Shown here: one piece after another, positions 22,078 through 30,900 of the stretch
Position numbering within the stretch: the first letter of the stretch is position 1
How the letters are laid out: every line of letters begins with the position of its first letter
Virus record (IMG/VR): IMGVR_UViG_3300050343_000256
Span: 1-64,000 of that record
From: a virus
DNA length: 64,000 nt
Strand: one strand, 5' to 3'
Translations under genes and position numbers: made by a program
The notes under the pieces: generated by a model
What the model was told of the DNA's origin: nothing
Database searches by the model: none
Seen by the model: only the letters and a program-made list of their open reading frames with translations

Positions 22078-22845
22078 ATGGATGAACCAACAAGGTTCGA
22101 AATAGATGGTGCCAGGCACTACCGAACTGATAAGCCTGGAAAAATTTACCCAAGTGTGACGACTATCCTCGGCAAAACTGCGAGCGAACATTCCAAGAAA
22201 ATTCTGGCCAACTGGGGCAAGAAGAACCCCGGCGGAATGGAGAAGGCAGCGGCCAGAGGCACTGCAATACATAAAGCCTGCGAGGATTACATTCGTGGCT
22301 TTCCTGTTGACGTACCAGATGACTACCTGCCGTTCTGGCGAGGCATCAGCAAACACTTGGATAAATACGATTACTTTGTATGGTCTGAGAAACCGCTAAA
22401 GCCAGAGTGGAATTACTGCGTTGGGCATGACGGAATTGCCAGGGTCTGGAGCCACGAATACGGCTTCGTCGGTTGCCCAGATATCGTAGGAGTGAGAAGT
22501 GGGGTTGTTATCCTGGGAGATTTTAAAACCTCAAACCAACCTTATTGCCGGTACTACGGTAAGGAGAATCCAGTATGGAAAGCCAACTTTACTGGCTGGA
22601 GCAAATTAAACAAATGCGGTCTGCAGCTCGGTGCTTACGCCCTTGCGGTCGAGGAGACTTTGGGACTCAAAGTGGACTGTGCGCAAATAATTGTTTCCAC
22701 GCCAGAGATCGATCAGTCGTTCATGTTCCAAGGCGACGAGCTATCTAGGTTTCAAACGAAATGGCTTCAACGAGTCAGGCGCTACAAAGAGCTCAAGGAG
22801 ATCGAGCACCAGGAGGAAATTGAGCGGCAAGCTAATGAAAGCTAG
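22078..22845 (+). CDS. PD-(D/E)XK nuclease, RecB/Cas4-like, 255 aa
   Basis: The motifs of the RecB-type nuclease fold are visible: HKACEDYI (about 65-72), D135 in GCPDIVG, the D148-F-K150 of GDFKTS, and Q183-x3-Y187 in GLQLGAYALA. The length fits a single-domain exonuclease. Phage members of this superfamily process double-strand ends for recombination or degrade host DNA. It lies between a structured RNA region and the cupredoxin gene, close to the replication genes. Confidence 0.8.
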   Translation: MDEPTRFEIDGARHYRTDKPGKIYPSVTTILGKTASEHSKKILANWGKKNPGGMEKAAARGTAIHKACEDYIRGFPVDVPDDYLPFWRGISKHLDKYDYFVWSEKPLKPEWNYCVGHDGIARVWSHEYGFVGCPDIVGVRSGVVILGDFKTSNQPYCRYYGKENPVWKANFTGWSKLNKCGLQLGAYALAVEETLGLKVDCAQIIVSTPEIDQSFMFQGDELSRFQTKWLQRVRRYKELKEIEHQEEIERQANES

Positions 22846-22879
22846 ACGAATTTAGAATAATGGATATTACTAACTGATA

Positions 22880-23626
22880 GTGTCTAATAACTTTCTCCCA
22901 ACTCTCTACGACGCACGCAACAATCGACTATTTGGTGCTCGCCCTGATGGCACATATGCTTACGTAGATCCCAACCCCACGACAAGGAATAGTCAGAACC
23001 CTGACTACATTTACGTTTCAGATACAGAAAATATAATCGAATTCGAAGTCCCAACAGGGAAGCATTACGTTGTTTACCTACCTGATGGGACCCTCGATAA
23101 TTACATCAATAACTCTTACCCAACTAACAGCGAAATCCAAGTCGTCAACATCGGACAGGGCTCGCTCGAGGTCATTTTCTTTGGTTATACCTACGAACCC
23201 AAGTCTGTAAACGGCACTCAGCTCACCGGCCAATGGGCGGAAGCAAAGCTGCGATGCCGTGGCGAAAACGACTGGATCGTCAATGGTCAAGTCGGACCAT
23301 CAAACGCCAAGAATTACTCAGTAGTCAACAGTGGTTCTGGCGCCTACGCTTTTACCGGCGAGGGCCTCACAAGCGAGTCAAATCCAAGCTTGACACTCAT
23401 GGTGAACCAGGAACTTATCCTTACCGTGGACGCCACTGGACATCCACTATGGATAAAAGATGTCGGAGAGACTGGCGAAGGGACTGCAAGTATTGATGGT
23501 GCGGGACCTGTCGATAACAACGGCGCACAAACAGCGGTTATCAGGTTCCGTGCGTTCACTGCTGGCACTTACTATTACAACTGCCAGTACCACGCTGGAA
23601 TGAGGGGAACAATTACGGTCAGCTAA
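22880..23626 (+). CDS. cupredoxin (plastocyanin-like) domain protein, 248 aa
   Basis: The C-terminal 110 residues form a type-1 copper domain: H188 (TGHPLWIKD), then C235-x2-H238-x2-M241 in YYYNCQYHAGMRG, the classical His-Cys-His-Met ligand set. The N-terminal 140 residues are beta-rich with repeated Asn/Gly/Tyr turns and a WIVNGQVGPSN segment like those of phage virion fibres. No signal peptide is seen, unlike host plastocyanin. The start is GTG at 22880. It could be a virion or cytoplasmic copper protein, or a non-metal fold relict, though all ligands are kept. Confidence 0.75.
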   Translation: MSNNFLPTLYDARNNRLFGARPDGTYAYVDPNPTTRNSQNPDYIYVSDTENIIEFEVPTGKHYVVYLPDGTLDNYINNSYPTNSEIQVVNIGQGSLEVIFFGYTYEPKSVNGTQLTGQWAEAKLRCRGENDWIVNGQVGPSNAKNYSVVNSGSGAYAFTGEGLTSESNPSLTLMVNQELILTVDATGHPLWIKDVGETGEGTASIDGAGPVDNNGAQTAVIRFRAFTAGTYYYNCQYHAGMRGTITVS

Positions 23627-24253
23627 TTAACCCAGAGCAGCTTTCGCACTAAAGGCTGCAGTGATGTCCTCGGCAGTCTCGTCAAGAATCCAGGCGAAAC
23701 TCTCGACGCAATCATTGTCAAACTTTCCGTGCGACAGATCTTCCAAAACTTCACCTGTCAACCCAAGTTTCGTGAGAATTTTCTGGCTGACATTCTTAGC
23801 TTTTAGCTGCTCAGCTGGCCATGTATAAAGAGGGTCTTCATGAACGACCTCAACGTTTTCAGCAAAGGGGAGACTGTAAGCATCACTCGCACTGGCCGCT
23901 GCGAGGATCTTTGGCATATCAGCTTGCACGCTTTCCTTGCGTATCCAAGACGTTACATCCTCAATGGTTACCTGTGATACATATTCTCCTGTCTTGTAGT
24001 AAGCACTCAATGCAGTCAGGCTGACCCCTAAGGTCTTTGCAAGGTTCTCCTGAATCTCCAAACCGACCTTGAAAGGCGATATAGAACCCCTCAAATACTT
24101 TGTCAGTGTTCCAATCGTGATCGATATTTCAGCACACAACTCTCGCTGCGACAGCCTGTTGGTGATCATGCTTTGCTTTAACGCATTAACAAAGCGTTGA
24201 TTGACCTCAGAGCAACTGTCGTGTGTTAGGTGTCGTTCGATTTGCGCGTTCAT
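23627..24253 (-). CDS. Cro/CI-family helix-turn-helix regulator, 208 aa
   Basis: Residues 25-80 (KQSMITNRLSQRELCAEISITIGTLTKYLRG ... NLAKTLGVSLTALS) form an XRE-type helix-turn-helix. The C-terminal domain is unassigned, without the Ser-Lys peptidase signature of CI/LexA that I could detect. It is divergently placed from the PrimPol-VapE genes and convergent with the cupredoxin gene. An inverted repeat at 24280-24295 just upstream of its start is a candidate operator. Probably a repressor of the replication module. Confidence 0.75.
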   Translation of the reverse strand: MNAQIERHLTHDSCSEVNQRFVNALKQSMITNRLSQRELCAEISITIGTLTKYLRGSISPFKVGLEIQENLAKTLGVSLTALSAYYKTGEYVSQVTIEDVTSWIRKESVQADMPKILAAASASDAYSLPFAENVEVVHEDPLYTWPAEQLKAKNVSQKILTKLGLTGEVLEDLSHGKFDNDCVESFAWILDETAEDITAAFSAKAALG

Positions 24254-24475
24254 GAAAAGAAGTTTACGACCAACCGCAATAGGCGTGAATGCCTAGCAGC
24301 CTCACTTTGTACATCACTTTTTATAGCTGAATGCGAAGGGTAGTAGTACAAGGCTTTATACGTTTTTTGCATTTCCGTCAGAAACACGCACTATCGGGAT
24401 CAAAGCTCGTCTTACGCATTGATTGCCAAGAGCAAATAACTCGCCATAATCGAGGTGACATGTCACTCATTTTGT
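24254..24475. promoter_or_regulatory. divergent control region between repressor and PrimPol genes
   Basis: A 220-base gap between divergent genes. It holds the inverted repeat TAGGCGTGAATGCCTA (24280-24295), a candidate repressor operator, and A/T-rich tracts including TTTTTATAG and TTGTAC boxes on either strand that could be promoters. No single promoter is clear. Confidence 0.45.
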
Positions 24476-24889
24476 ATGCCAGACCAAAGTTGTATCGTCG
24501 AATACAGTATTCATAGCACCTGCTACCAGAAACGTCATAAGAAAAGTGATTTTTCGGACTCTTGGTCCCGTGATTGGCAACCAAAGGAAACCCCTTTAGA
24601 GGAACTCAGGGACTGGGTTGGATCTGGTATGGCTTTCATTGGTGCTCGAATGTCCTCACACCATAGGTCCAGCAGTGCGTTTGAGTGCAGCGATCTTGCA
24701 GTTGTTGATATCGACCACGGCTTGTCGATCAAAGAGTTTCTCGAACACCCACTAGCTGCAAGTGCGGCCTGGTCATATACACGAGCTCTCGCCATGGCCA
24801 AATGCCGGAAGATCGATTTCGAGTCGTGTTCAGACTGCCGCAGCGAATCCACGATCCTGAAATCTATAAGGGTGTCGTCACCCTTTTGA
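24476..24889 (+). pseudogene. PrimPol N-terminal part, frameshifted from the next frame
   Basis: The first 95 residues are the start of an archaeo-eukaryotic primase-polymerase: TPLEELRDWVGSGMAFIGAR ... LAVVDIDHGLSIKEF, with the catalytic D-I-D at 24707-24715. After about 24765 this frame turns to nonsense, while the frame one base back continues the domain as GLVIYTSSRHGQMPEDRFRV. The gene is therefore split by a missing base, a sequencing error or programmed -1 frameshifting between 24761 and 24775. GTG 24455 or ATG 24476 are possible starts. Confidence 0.65.
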
Positions 24890-26973
24890 TCAGGTCACTC
24901 GGCAGTGATAAGAGCTGTTCTGACCCCTGCCGCATCTTCTATGGCAGCGATCCAACAGAGCATATTTTGTGGCAGCCAGAGGCTCAACTACCTGATTCAA
25001 TTCTTGACGCTGCGGAAGATCATGCTCGGAAAATGGCAGCGCGAGCAGCTGTCTCTACAAACACGATTGATCAGCAATCAATCGACCAAGCCGTCTTCGT
25101 TCTCGAGCAAGTCCTCGAGCCGACTGTTGATGGAGACCGAGACAGATTCCGATGCATCACCGCATCAGCAGCAACTGCTGGCTCAGCACTGTTTCCGGCC
25201 TGGAGCGACTGGGCGAGCAGAGGGCATCACGGCAAAGGAAAGAATGCAAAACAATCAACTGAGAAATTCTTCAGAGGATTCCGTGGTTCAGGCCTCGGAA
25301 CTCTGTTTTTCTGGGCATCAAAAGAGGACCCTGACTGGAGATCCAGGCTCCCTGCAGAGCTTCGACGATCCAGTGAAAGCTCTTCCCAATGCTTTGGGTC
25401 GGCACTTGGTTATGACCACAGCGATTTCATTGGAGATCCTGATGATGATTTCTTCTATGAGGGACCAACTCCCAACACCGGAACCACTCAAGGTCTCTTT
25501 GACGCCGAGCGCCCATGGACCCAAGTGGCAGTCATTGAAAGACCGCCGGTAGAAGCACCGCCTATCAACACGAGTGATTCAGATGACGACGATGGAGGCG
25601 ATGGTTTCGGGGGTGATAACGAACCGCCTACAGAAGAAGGAGTTCCTCGAGTTCGAGCTGGTCGGGGCAGACCTCGCGGAGATGGTGAGGTTCAAGTTGT
25701 CGTCGATATCAAAACGAGACTGCAGCGCCTCTATCCAGGCTTGCGAATGAACTCCATGTCTCAAGACTTGGAATATGGATCAGTCGAGAAACCAATCAAA
25801 GTTGACGACGCATCAACCGCTTATGTCCGCATCAGCAATGGGGCGGGGCAAGTATTCCCAAAGACGCTTACTTATGACACCGCTTTAATTGTCGGCAGAG
25901 AAAATGCCTATCACCCAGTTACCGCCTACCTAGAGAAGTGTGCCCTTAAAGGAGAGACCTGCGGCTATTTCGATCGGATCGCATCGGAGCTACTCGGACT
26001 CAGGGGCGACGAGCTCACTAATCCAACGATGCCCTGCGGGAATCTGCTCGCCGATGTGATCATGAAACGCTTTCTGGTGGGAGCCGTTGCTCGAGTCTTG
26101 GAACCAGGCTGCACTCATGACTGGATGCCGATTCTCATTGGCTCTCAGAACTCAGGCAAGACAACATTTTTCCAATACCTCACTCCTCCTGCTCCTGACT
26201 CACCGGGTTCCCACCCTTGGGTAAGCACTGTGCAGCAAGGGATCAATCTCCTGAAGGACCGGCCTCACATCCTCCACGCAGGCTGGTTGGTTGTTATGGA
26301 TGAATGCGAGCGCTATTTCCGGCGTCAGTACACCGAGGAGCTCAAAAACATCGTCTCAATCGGAGTCGATCGCAGCGCAAGAAAATACGAGAACGAACGC
26401 AACTTCCTCCGCTCCTTTGTCCTAGCTGGTGCAACGAACTCAACCGATTTCCTGGTCGATCCAACCGGTAATCGCAGGTTCATGCCAATCGTCGTTGACG
26501 GCAAAGTTCCCAGCAAGGAAAACCCCAACATCCGCATCATTGACCTGGACCGTCTCAAAGAAGACCGGGACAAGATCTGGACGTCTGCGTATCAGGCCTA
26601 TTTAGATAAACCGGTCCATACCTTCAGCAGCTATGAGCTGTCGTTCATGAAGGAGTATATGGAAACGTTCCAGTCAGATAGTCCTCTGGAGTACCAGCTT
26701 GACCTAGTTATGACGACCAAGCACTCGGGTGAGCATGGCTCCGACCAAAGGAAGCAGCGGTACTGGCTGATGGCTGATCTCTTTGAATGGCTCGAGATCC
26801 CTCTCAAAGAGGAACGGTCCATGGCTCGACACATCTCAGACGCCTTGAAGAAGAAGGGATTCACAAAGCGCCGTGTCAAGGTGCGGGGCAAGGTTCTCAA
26901 TATGTGGCTGACAAGCGATCCGCTTTACAACGAGAGCCTTGGATCCGCTGCTCCGATGTCTCGAAACTGGTAA
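24802..26973 (+). CDS. PrimPol C-terminal part fused to VapE/SF3-type helicase, 723 aa
   Basis: The first ATG of this frame is 24802, but the coding potential begins before it (see preceding entry). Residues 1-50 finish the primase domain (EDRFRVVFRLPQRI ... DPCRIFYGS). After an acidic linker (about 255-300) comes a VapE/virulence-associated-E helicase: Walker A GSQNSGKTTF near 26140, Walker B VVMDECE near 26292, and the sensor-like NSTDFLVDPTGNRRFMPI. It is probably the replicative primase-helicase of the phage, initiating and unwinding at the origin. A terminator follows at 27013-27041. Confidence 0.8.
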   Translation: MPEDRFRVVFRLPQRIHDPEIYKGVVTLLIRSLGSDKSCSDPCRIFYGSDPTEHILWQPEAQLPDSILDAAEDHARKMAARAAVSTNTIDQQSIDQAVFVLEQVLEPTVDGDRDRFRCITASAATAGSALFPAWSDWASRGHHGKGKNAKQSTEKFFRGFRGSGLGTLFFWASKEDPDWRSRLPAELRRSSESSSQCFGSALGYDHSDFIGDPDDDFFYEGPTPNTGTTQGLFDAERPWTQVAVIERPPVEAPPINTSDSDDDDGGDGFGGDNEPPTEEGVPRVRAGRGRPRGDGEVQVVVDIKTRLQRLYPGLRMNSMSQDLEYGSVEKPIKVDDASTAYVRISNGAGQVFPKTLTYDTALIVGRENAYHPVTAYLEKCALKGETCGYFDRIASELLGLRGDELTNPTMPCGNLLADVIMKRFLVGAVARVLEPGCTHDWMPILIGSQNSGKTTFFQYLTPPAPDSPGSHPWVSTVQQGINLLKDRPHILHAGWLVVMDECERYFRRQYTEELKNIVSIGVDRSARKYENERNFLRSFVLAGATNSTDFLVDPTGNRRFMPIVVDGKVPSKENPNIRIIDLDRLKEDRDKIWTSAYQAYLDKPVHTFSSYELSFMKEYMETFQSDSPLEYQLDLVMTTKHSGEHGSDQRKQRYWLMADLFEWLEIPLKEERSMARHISDALKKKGFTKRRVKVRGKVLNMWLTSDPLYNESLGSAAPMSRNW

Positions 26974-27012
26974 TATGAGACTGTTGTGAGACGGGACTCA
27001 TCTGAGACTCAT

Positions 27013-27041
27013 GCCATTCCCTTGCTGGGAGTGGCTTTTTT
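27013..27041 (+). terminator. Rho-independent terminator
   Basis: GCCATTCCC - TTGCT - GGGAGTGGC stem (9 pairs, one G-U) followed by TTTTTT. Confidence 0.9.
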
Positions 27042-27044
27042 ATT

Positions 27045-27528
27045 TAGGGGCTGATCCAATCACCTGCTGGTTTGCTATCAAGACACCGCTTAATCGCTGT
27101 TCACGATATGAGTCTCATCAGGTGACACTAGGTGCCATGCTCCTACAACCTTTCTCCAGGAAAATAAATTCAAATCACCCTTCTTTTCTTGCTGTCTTCC
27201 CTCTAGCGAATAGCTTTCATTTCGCTAGACTCATCACACGATTGGAAGCGGTTTCTTGGTTGTCCGTATAAACCAAGAGGGAAAGGAATTACCTGGAGAA
27301 AGGTGGGAGGCACGCGACACCGCATGTCACCTGAAAGGAACCCAGTCATATCAACGGATCTGCGGTGACATGCCAAACGGGCAGGTTACAAGATCTGCAA
27401 AGGAGGGCAAACGCATTGCAGCGCAACGAGTTACGGCGAACTGCATTTGACAAAATGACAACTAAAACCAAAACAGCTTGCAAAACGCCTGACATCTTTT
27501 ACTATTCCGGCACCAGCGAAGAGCATCC
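27045..27528. other. 480-bp intergenic region with strong helices
   Basis: No convincing gene. Perfect helices: 27203-27210/27221-27228 (CTAGCGAA/TTCGCTAG), 27254-27261/27271-27278 (TCTTGGTT/AACCAAGA), and a 10-bp stem 27322-27331/27364-27373 (GCATGTCACC/GGTGACATGC) with a 32-base loop. A TTG-initiated 64-codon frame (27256-27450) overlaps these; it is an alternative reading of the same region. It could be a 5' regulatory leader of the gene at 27529 or a separate RNA. Confidence 0.45.
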
Positions 27529-27822
27529 ATGGCAAATCTGACAATCAATCACCCCCTGTACGCAACTGATCGAGAGATAGTGGATGGGCTCCTCGCTCAA
27601 TCGCAGCCAGACACGCTCGCACTCAGTCATGCAGGGCGGCTTTTCATCCGGTATGAAGGATTCCCTGGCGCATACGATATTAAAGAAGACTTGGCCAAAT
27701 GCCTAAACAATTGGGGCATGGATCGGGATCAAATGAATGCATCCTGCATCAAGCTTTGGGGCGAAGGGTTTCGACCTGGCGATGCCTCAAATGAACTTTC
27801 TATAGGCTCTGGCGCAAGCTAA
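27529..27822 (+). CDS. hypothetical protein, 97 aa
   Basis: Soluble protein with a C-terminal pattern (DIKEDLAKCLNNWGMDRDQMN) that resembles that of the next gene (LIGQALDRWGISKDELR). The two may be distant tandem paralogs. Function unknown. Confidence 0.55.
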   Translation: MANLTINHPLYATDREIVDGLLAQSQPDTLALSHAGRLFIRYEGFPGAYDIKEDLAKCLNNWGMDRDQMNASCIKLWGEGFRPGDASNELSIGSGAS

Positions 27823-27824
27823 CG

Positions 27825-28082
27825 ATGAACGGATCATTCGAGATAAAAGCCATGCTGCGTAGCACTGAGCCTTCCTGTCATGTGCTTCTCGAATGTCAAA
27901 GGGCATTAGAAGCCAGCAAAGACATTAAGCTCCACCGACTTATCGGCCAAGCATTGGATCGCTGGGGAATTTCGAAGGATGAACTGAGGATACGGAATCG
28001 CCTATGTGAGCTGGACTTTAATGCTTCTCCAGTTTCCGAAGCCTGCTCTCGTGATCTTGCAATCGAGTATCAAGGGCATTAA
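27825..28082 (+). CDS. hypothetical protein, 85 aa
   Basis: Lies two bases after the previous gene and shares the L-x3-W-G-(I/M)-x-(K/R)-D motif with it. It overlaps a minus-strand frame at its 3' end. Function unknown. Confidence 0.5.
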   Translation: MNGSFEIKAMLRSTEPSCHVLLECQRALEASKDIKLHRLIGQALDRWGISKDELRIRNRLCELDFNASPVSEACSRDLAIEYQGH

Positions 28083-28224
28083 TATCCTGGCCAATATCAA
28101 TACGAAGCAATTGGACTTCTTTTAATATTGCTTCCATACCGCGCTGCATTTTGCCTTGCTCGAACGCCATGCGCCACAGAGCTCCAACAGCAGCAACACC
28201 AATAAGAGCACCAACTTCAAGCAT
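28018..28224 (-). CDS. small membrane protein with coiled coil, 68 aa
   Basis: N-terminal hydrophobic helix (VGALIGVAAVGALWRMAF) followed by a heptad-patterned helix (IGQDINALDTRLQDHESRLRKL), the layout of XhlA-like or spanin-like phage membrane proteins. It is convergent with and overlaps the previous gene by 65 bases. The gene at 35128-35481 has the same plan. Function unknown. Confidence 0.5.
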   Translation of the reverse strand: MLEVGALIGVAAVGALWRMAFEQGKMQRGMEAILKEVQLLRIDIGQDINALDTRLQDHESRLRKLEKH

Positions 28225-28264
28225 TTTATTTGCTTGTATTTTCTCCTTCTATTCTAAGAAGAAC

Positions 28265-28771
28265 ATGGACAATCTTCGTGCTCCAAAAGCTCCAACTCAT
28301 TGGGATCAAAGATTTCTCGTCATCGCTTCTCACTTTGCTGGCTGGTCGAAAGATCCATCCACAAAAGTAGGCGCAGTAGCGGTACGCAATAGAAGAATTC
28401 TTGCGCAAGGGTACAACGGACTACCCGCTGGAGTTTCTGATACAGAGGCGAGACTTATGGACCGGACGACAAGACTTGCGATGACTGTGCATGCAGAAAC
28501 CAATTGCATCTGTCATGCCGCACAGAACGGAGTGTCGTTGATTGCAGCCACCATGTATGTATGGCCTTTGATGACATGCAGTAACTGCGCATCAATGCTG
28601 ATCCAGTCAGGAATTATCAAGGTAGTGGTTCCAAACTTTGTAGAGCCGCAGCGCTGGCAGGATTCATTTGACCTAGCTCGAACGATGTTCCTAGAAGCTG
28701 GAGTTTCGGTTGACCGAATCCCAATGTCAGGCCCAATCAATCCAATGGAAGAAGATGATTCAGCGCTCTGA
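28265..28771 (+). CDS. dCMP deaminase, 168 aa
   Basis: Zinc-dependent deaminase converting dCMP to dUMP. The H76-A-E78 motif (TVHAETN) and the paired zinc cysteines C105-x2-C108 (MTCSNC) are present, with the SKDPSTKVGAVAV and GYNGLPAG segments typical of the dCMP deaminase family. The length is normal. It feeds dUMP to the ThyX encoded 2 kb downstream. It starts at the ATG following GAAGAAC. Confidence 0.9.
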   Translation: MDNLRAPKAPTHWDQRFLVIASHFAGWSKDPSTKVGAVAVRNRRILAQGYNGLPAGVSDTEARLMDRTTRLAMTVHAETNCICHAAQNGVSLIAATMYVWPLMTCSNCASMLIQSGIIKVVVPNFVEPQRWQDSFDLARTMFLEAGVSVDRIPMSGPINPMEEDDSAL

Positions 28772-28828
28772 AATAGCAAGCAACGAAAAATGACTAACCT
28801 ATCTTGCAGAGCGCAAGACTTCTGATTA

Positions 28829-29071
28829 ATGTTGGCTTTACAGGTTGGACATCGAATCCTGCATAAGGTCACCGGCCAGGCAGGGTTTGTGACGTCCGCT
28901 TCTTCAGCCACTGGCTGGAATAAAGGATTAGTCACCGTCACACTTGAAGGTTCAACGCGATCGGAAGATTGGCCTCTAAGCCAAGTCCGCCTTCGCCAAA
29001 GCTCTGAGCAGCTGGCAATTCATGGCGGCGAGTTCATTCCACCAAAGGGTTTTCCCCTAAATACAAAATGA
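28829..29071 (+). CDS. hypothetical SH3-like protein, 80 aa
   Basis: Small beta-rich protein (VGHRILHKVTGQAGFVTSAS ... LVTVTLEGS ... WPLSQVRL), compatible with an SH3/KOW-like barrel. The next gene has a similar layout and they are coupled by ATGA. Function unknown. Confidence 0.55.
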   Translation: MLALQVGHRILHKVTGQAGFVTSASSATGWNKGLVTVTLEGSTRSEDWPLSQVRLRQSSEQLAIHGGEFIPPKGFPLNTK

Positions 29072-29364
29072 GCACAAAAGAGTCAAGACGACAGGCGCCG
29101 CGCTTTGGTATTGGCGACCGTGTCGTCGAGGTAAAAAACTTTGGCGACCACTGTATTCGGCCAAGTCATCCTGACTTTGAGAAAATTACACGGATGATTC
29201 ACCACCGCCGGCAAGGCTGCGTTGTCGGATTTAAGACAGCGAAGAACACTCGTGGCCATGCCATTAATTATGCGCTTGTGATTTGGGATCAATTCAAAAC
29301 ACCAACTCAACACTGTGTGTCGAGATTGCGCCGAATGGAAGCACCCGAAACTGTCAACGCATGA
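29068..29364 (+). CDS. hypothetical SH3-like protein, 98 aa
   Basis: FGIGDRVVEVKNF ... GCVVGFKTAKN ... YALVIWDQF then LRRME fits a small SH3-like barrel. Coupled to the previous gene. Possibly a nucleic-acid-binding accessory protein. Function unknown. Confidence 0.55.
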   Translation: MSTKESRRQAPRFGIGDRVVEVKNFGDHCIRPSHPDFEKITRMIHHRRQGCVVGFKTAKNTRGHAINYALVIWDQFKTPTQHCVSRLRRMEAPETVNA

Positions 29365-29396
29365 AATCGATACATTCTCAGCATTAGGAATCACAT

Positions 29397-30086
29397 ATGG
29401 CACAGTGGCCGCTACCACCTGATCTGCATTCAAGAACAGAGGCTGGTCCGCTGTGCCCTTTCAGCGACCACTCCCTTGGGAGTAGAGACGGACGAATCGC
29501 GAGATATGACGACAGCCATGCTTGCGTGAGATGCGTCTCAGCACTAACAGAGGGAAGGCTGACTCTGGATGTTCACAAGATTCACCGCAATCATCGTCGT
29601 CGTTTTCTCGAGTTCTGGTCGTTCGTAGAAATAAATGAACCAGATGAATGCTGGCCATGGCGAGGCAAGCAGCATTCAAAGACTCACTCTACATATTTCT
29701 CTATCCCACGATTCTGGGGAAGCGCACGTCAATACTCCGCTCAGCGTGCTGCTTTCTGGTACAGCTGGGGTGACGTTGGGAGACTTCCCATTAAGGCAGT
29801 TTGCGGAAATAATCAGTGCTGCAATCCGTTACATCTGAAAGCAAAGGGAGTTCCCCACTTTCATCACAACAGACATATGAGCAAAATTGACTTGGAGTAC
29901 AACTCAAACAAACTCGAGCACGATACGCTTTTATTCTTAGAAGCAACCAAGGAGAAAGACTCAAGACGCTTTGAAAAGATTCAAAAAACCAACAAGCTCT
30001 GGATTGATTTCCGGATGTCATCAGACAAGCCAGTCCAAATTGAAGACCTGATAAAGGCTGCGATGACAGAAGAAGACAGTCCTTAG
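29397..30086 (+). CDS. HNH endonuclease-like protein, 229 aa
   Basis: The N-terminal Cys pair (ACVRC) and CWPWRGKQ are followed by QRAAFWYSWGDV and AVCGNNQCCNPLHLKA, the C-x-N-x-x-C-x-N-P-x-H-L end of HNH_3-type homing nucleases. The usual His-Cys preceding this is Val-Cys here, so the first catalytic His may be lost. The C-terminal 80 residues are a helical, probably DNA-binding extension. Free-standing phage HNH enzymes commonly drive homing of nearby DNA or introns. Confidence 0.65.
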   Translation: MAQWPLPPDLHSRTEAGPLCPFSDHSLGSRDGRIARYDDSHACVRCVSALTEGRLTLDVHKIHRNHRRRFLEFWSFVEINEPDECWPWRGKQHSKTHSTYFSIPRFWGSARQYSAQRAAFWYSWGDVGRLPIKAVCGNNQCCNPLHLKAKGVPHFHHNRHMSKIDLEYNSNKLEHDTLLFLEATKEKDSRRFEKIQKTNKLWIDFRMSSDKPVQIEDLIKAAMTEEDSP

Positions 30087-30130
30087 AATTAGTCAATTAG
30101 AAAAGAAACTTACACAGTACGTTTAGAGCT

Positions 30131-30829
30131 ATGGGATCAAGCGCAAACTACGACACCAGAACAGGCAATTCAAACAACTACGATGCAGGGCATTGGGGAA
30201 AAGGCAACTTTGATATCAAGGAATTAGCCGAGCGCTATGGCCTTGACACCAGTAATCCAGGCAGAACAGAGCATGACATCTACGGGAAAGATGCAGATGG
30301 CAATGAGGTCTACATTGGGCGATCCAATATGGGCATGGCGTCCAACAAGGATCTAATCAGAGCACACTCAAATCAAGCGCATCCAGATGAGGGCGATCAT
30401 TTCGCTGAAGGCTCAAACCTAAGCAGCAGTGGAGATATTCGAGGTGCAATTCTCAATCAATGGAATAGAGGTGCAGCTGCTAAAGCAGAGCCAGAGCCAG
30501 AGCCAGAACCCGACCTTGTCCTTGAAGAGTCGACTCAAAAGTACAAAGACACTCGACTAGATCTACCTGAAAACGCGCAACCAGAATTCGGTTACTCAGA
30601 CGACGTTTACAAGGACGCCATCAGCCACGGAGACGATTTAAACAAGCACTATGCACGAAAATTTCTTCCAAGTCTTGAAGCAGAAGCGAAGCTGACTGCT
30701 CACGAGATAGGAAGAAGCGGCCTAAAGCACATGCAAAATATGAAGGGCACAGTCGGAGGGCAACTAGGTGACGGAAAAGATTTGTTTGAGTATTACGCCA
30801 ACTATTTAAATGACGCCTACGACGCGTAA
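30131..30829 (+). CDS. hypothetical protein with EP repeat, 232 aa
   Basis: Asn/Gly/Tyr/His-rich N-terminal half (TRTGNSNNYDAGHWGKGNFD ... YGKDADGNEVYIGRS), an EPEPEPEPD linker near residue 122, and a helical C-terminus. The composition resembles a virion protein, but it sits among nucleotide-metabolism genes. Function unknown. Confidence 0.55.
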   Translation: MGSSANYDTRTGNSNNYDAGHWGKGNFDIKELAERYGLDTSNPGRTEHDIYGKDADGNEVYIGRSNMGMASNKDLIRAHSNQAHPDEGDHFAEGSNLSSSGDIRGAILNQWNRGAAAKAEPEPEPEPDLVLEESTQKYKDTRLDLPENAQPEFGYSDDVYKDAISHGDDLNKHYARKFLPSLEAEAKLTAHEIGRSGLKHMQNMKGTVGGQLGDGKDLFEYYANYLNDAYDA

Positions 30830-30900
30830 CAATTCTTTGCACGACTGAGCAAGCATTTTGCACGACAACCCGGTAACTTCTGCTCAGTTGCATTTCCGAC

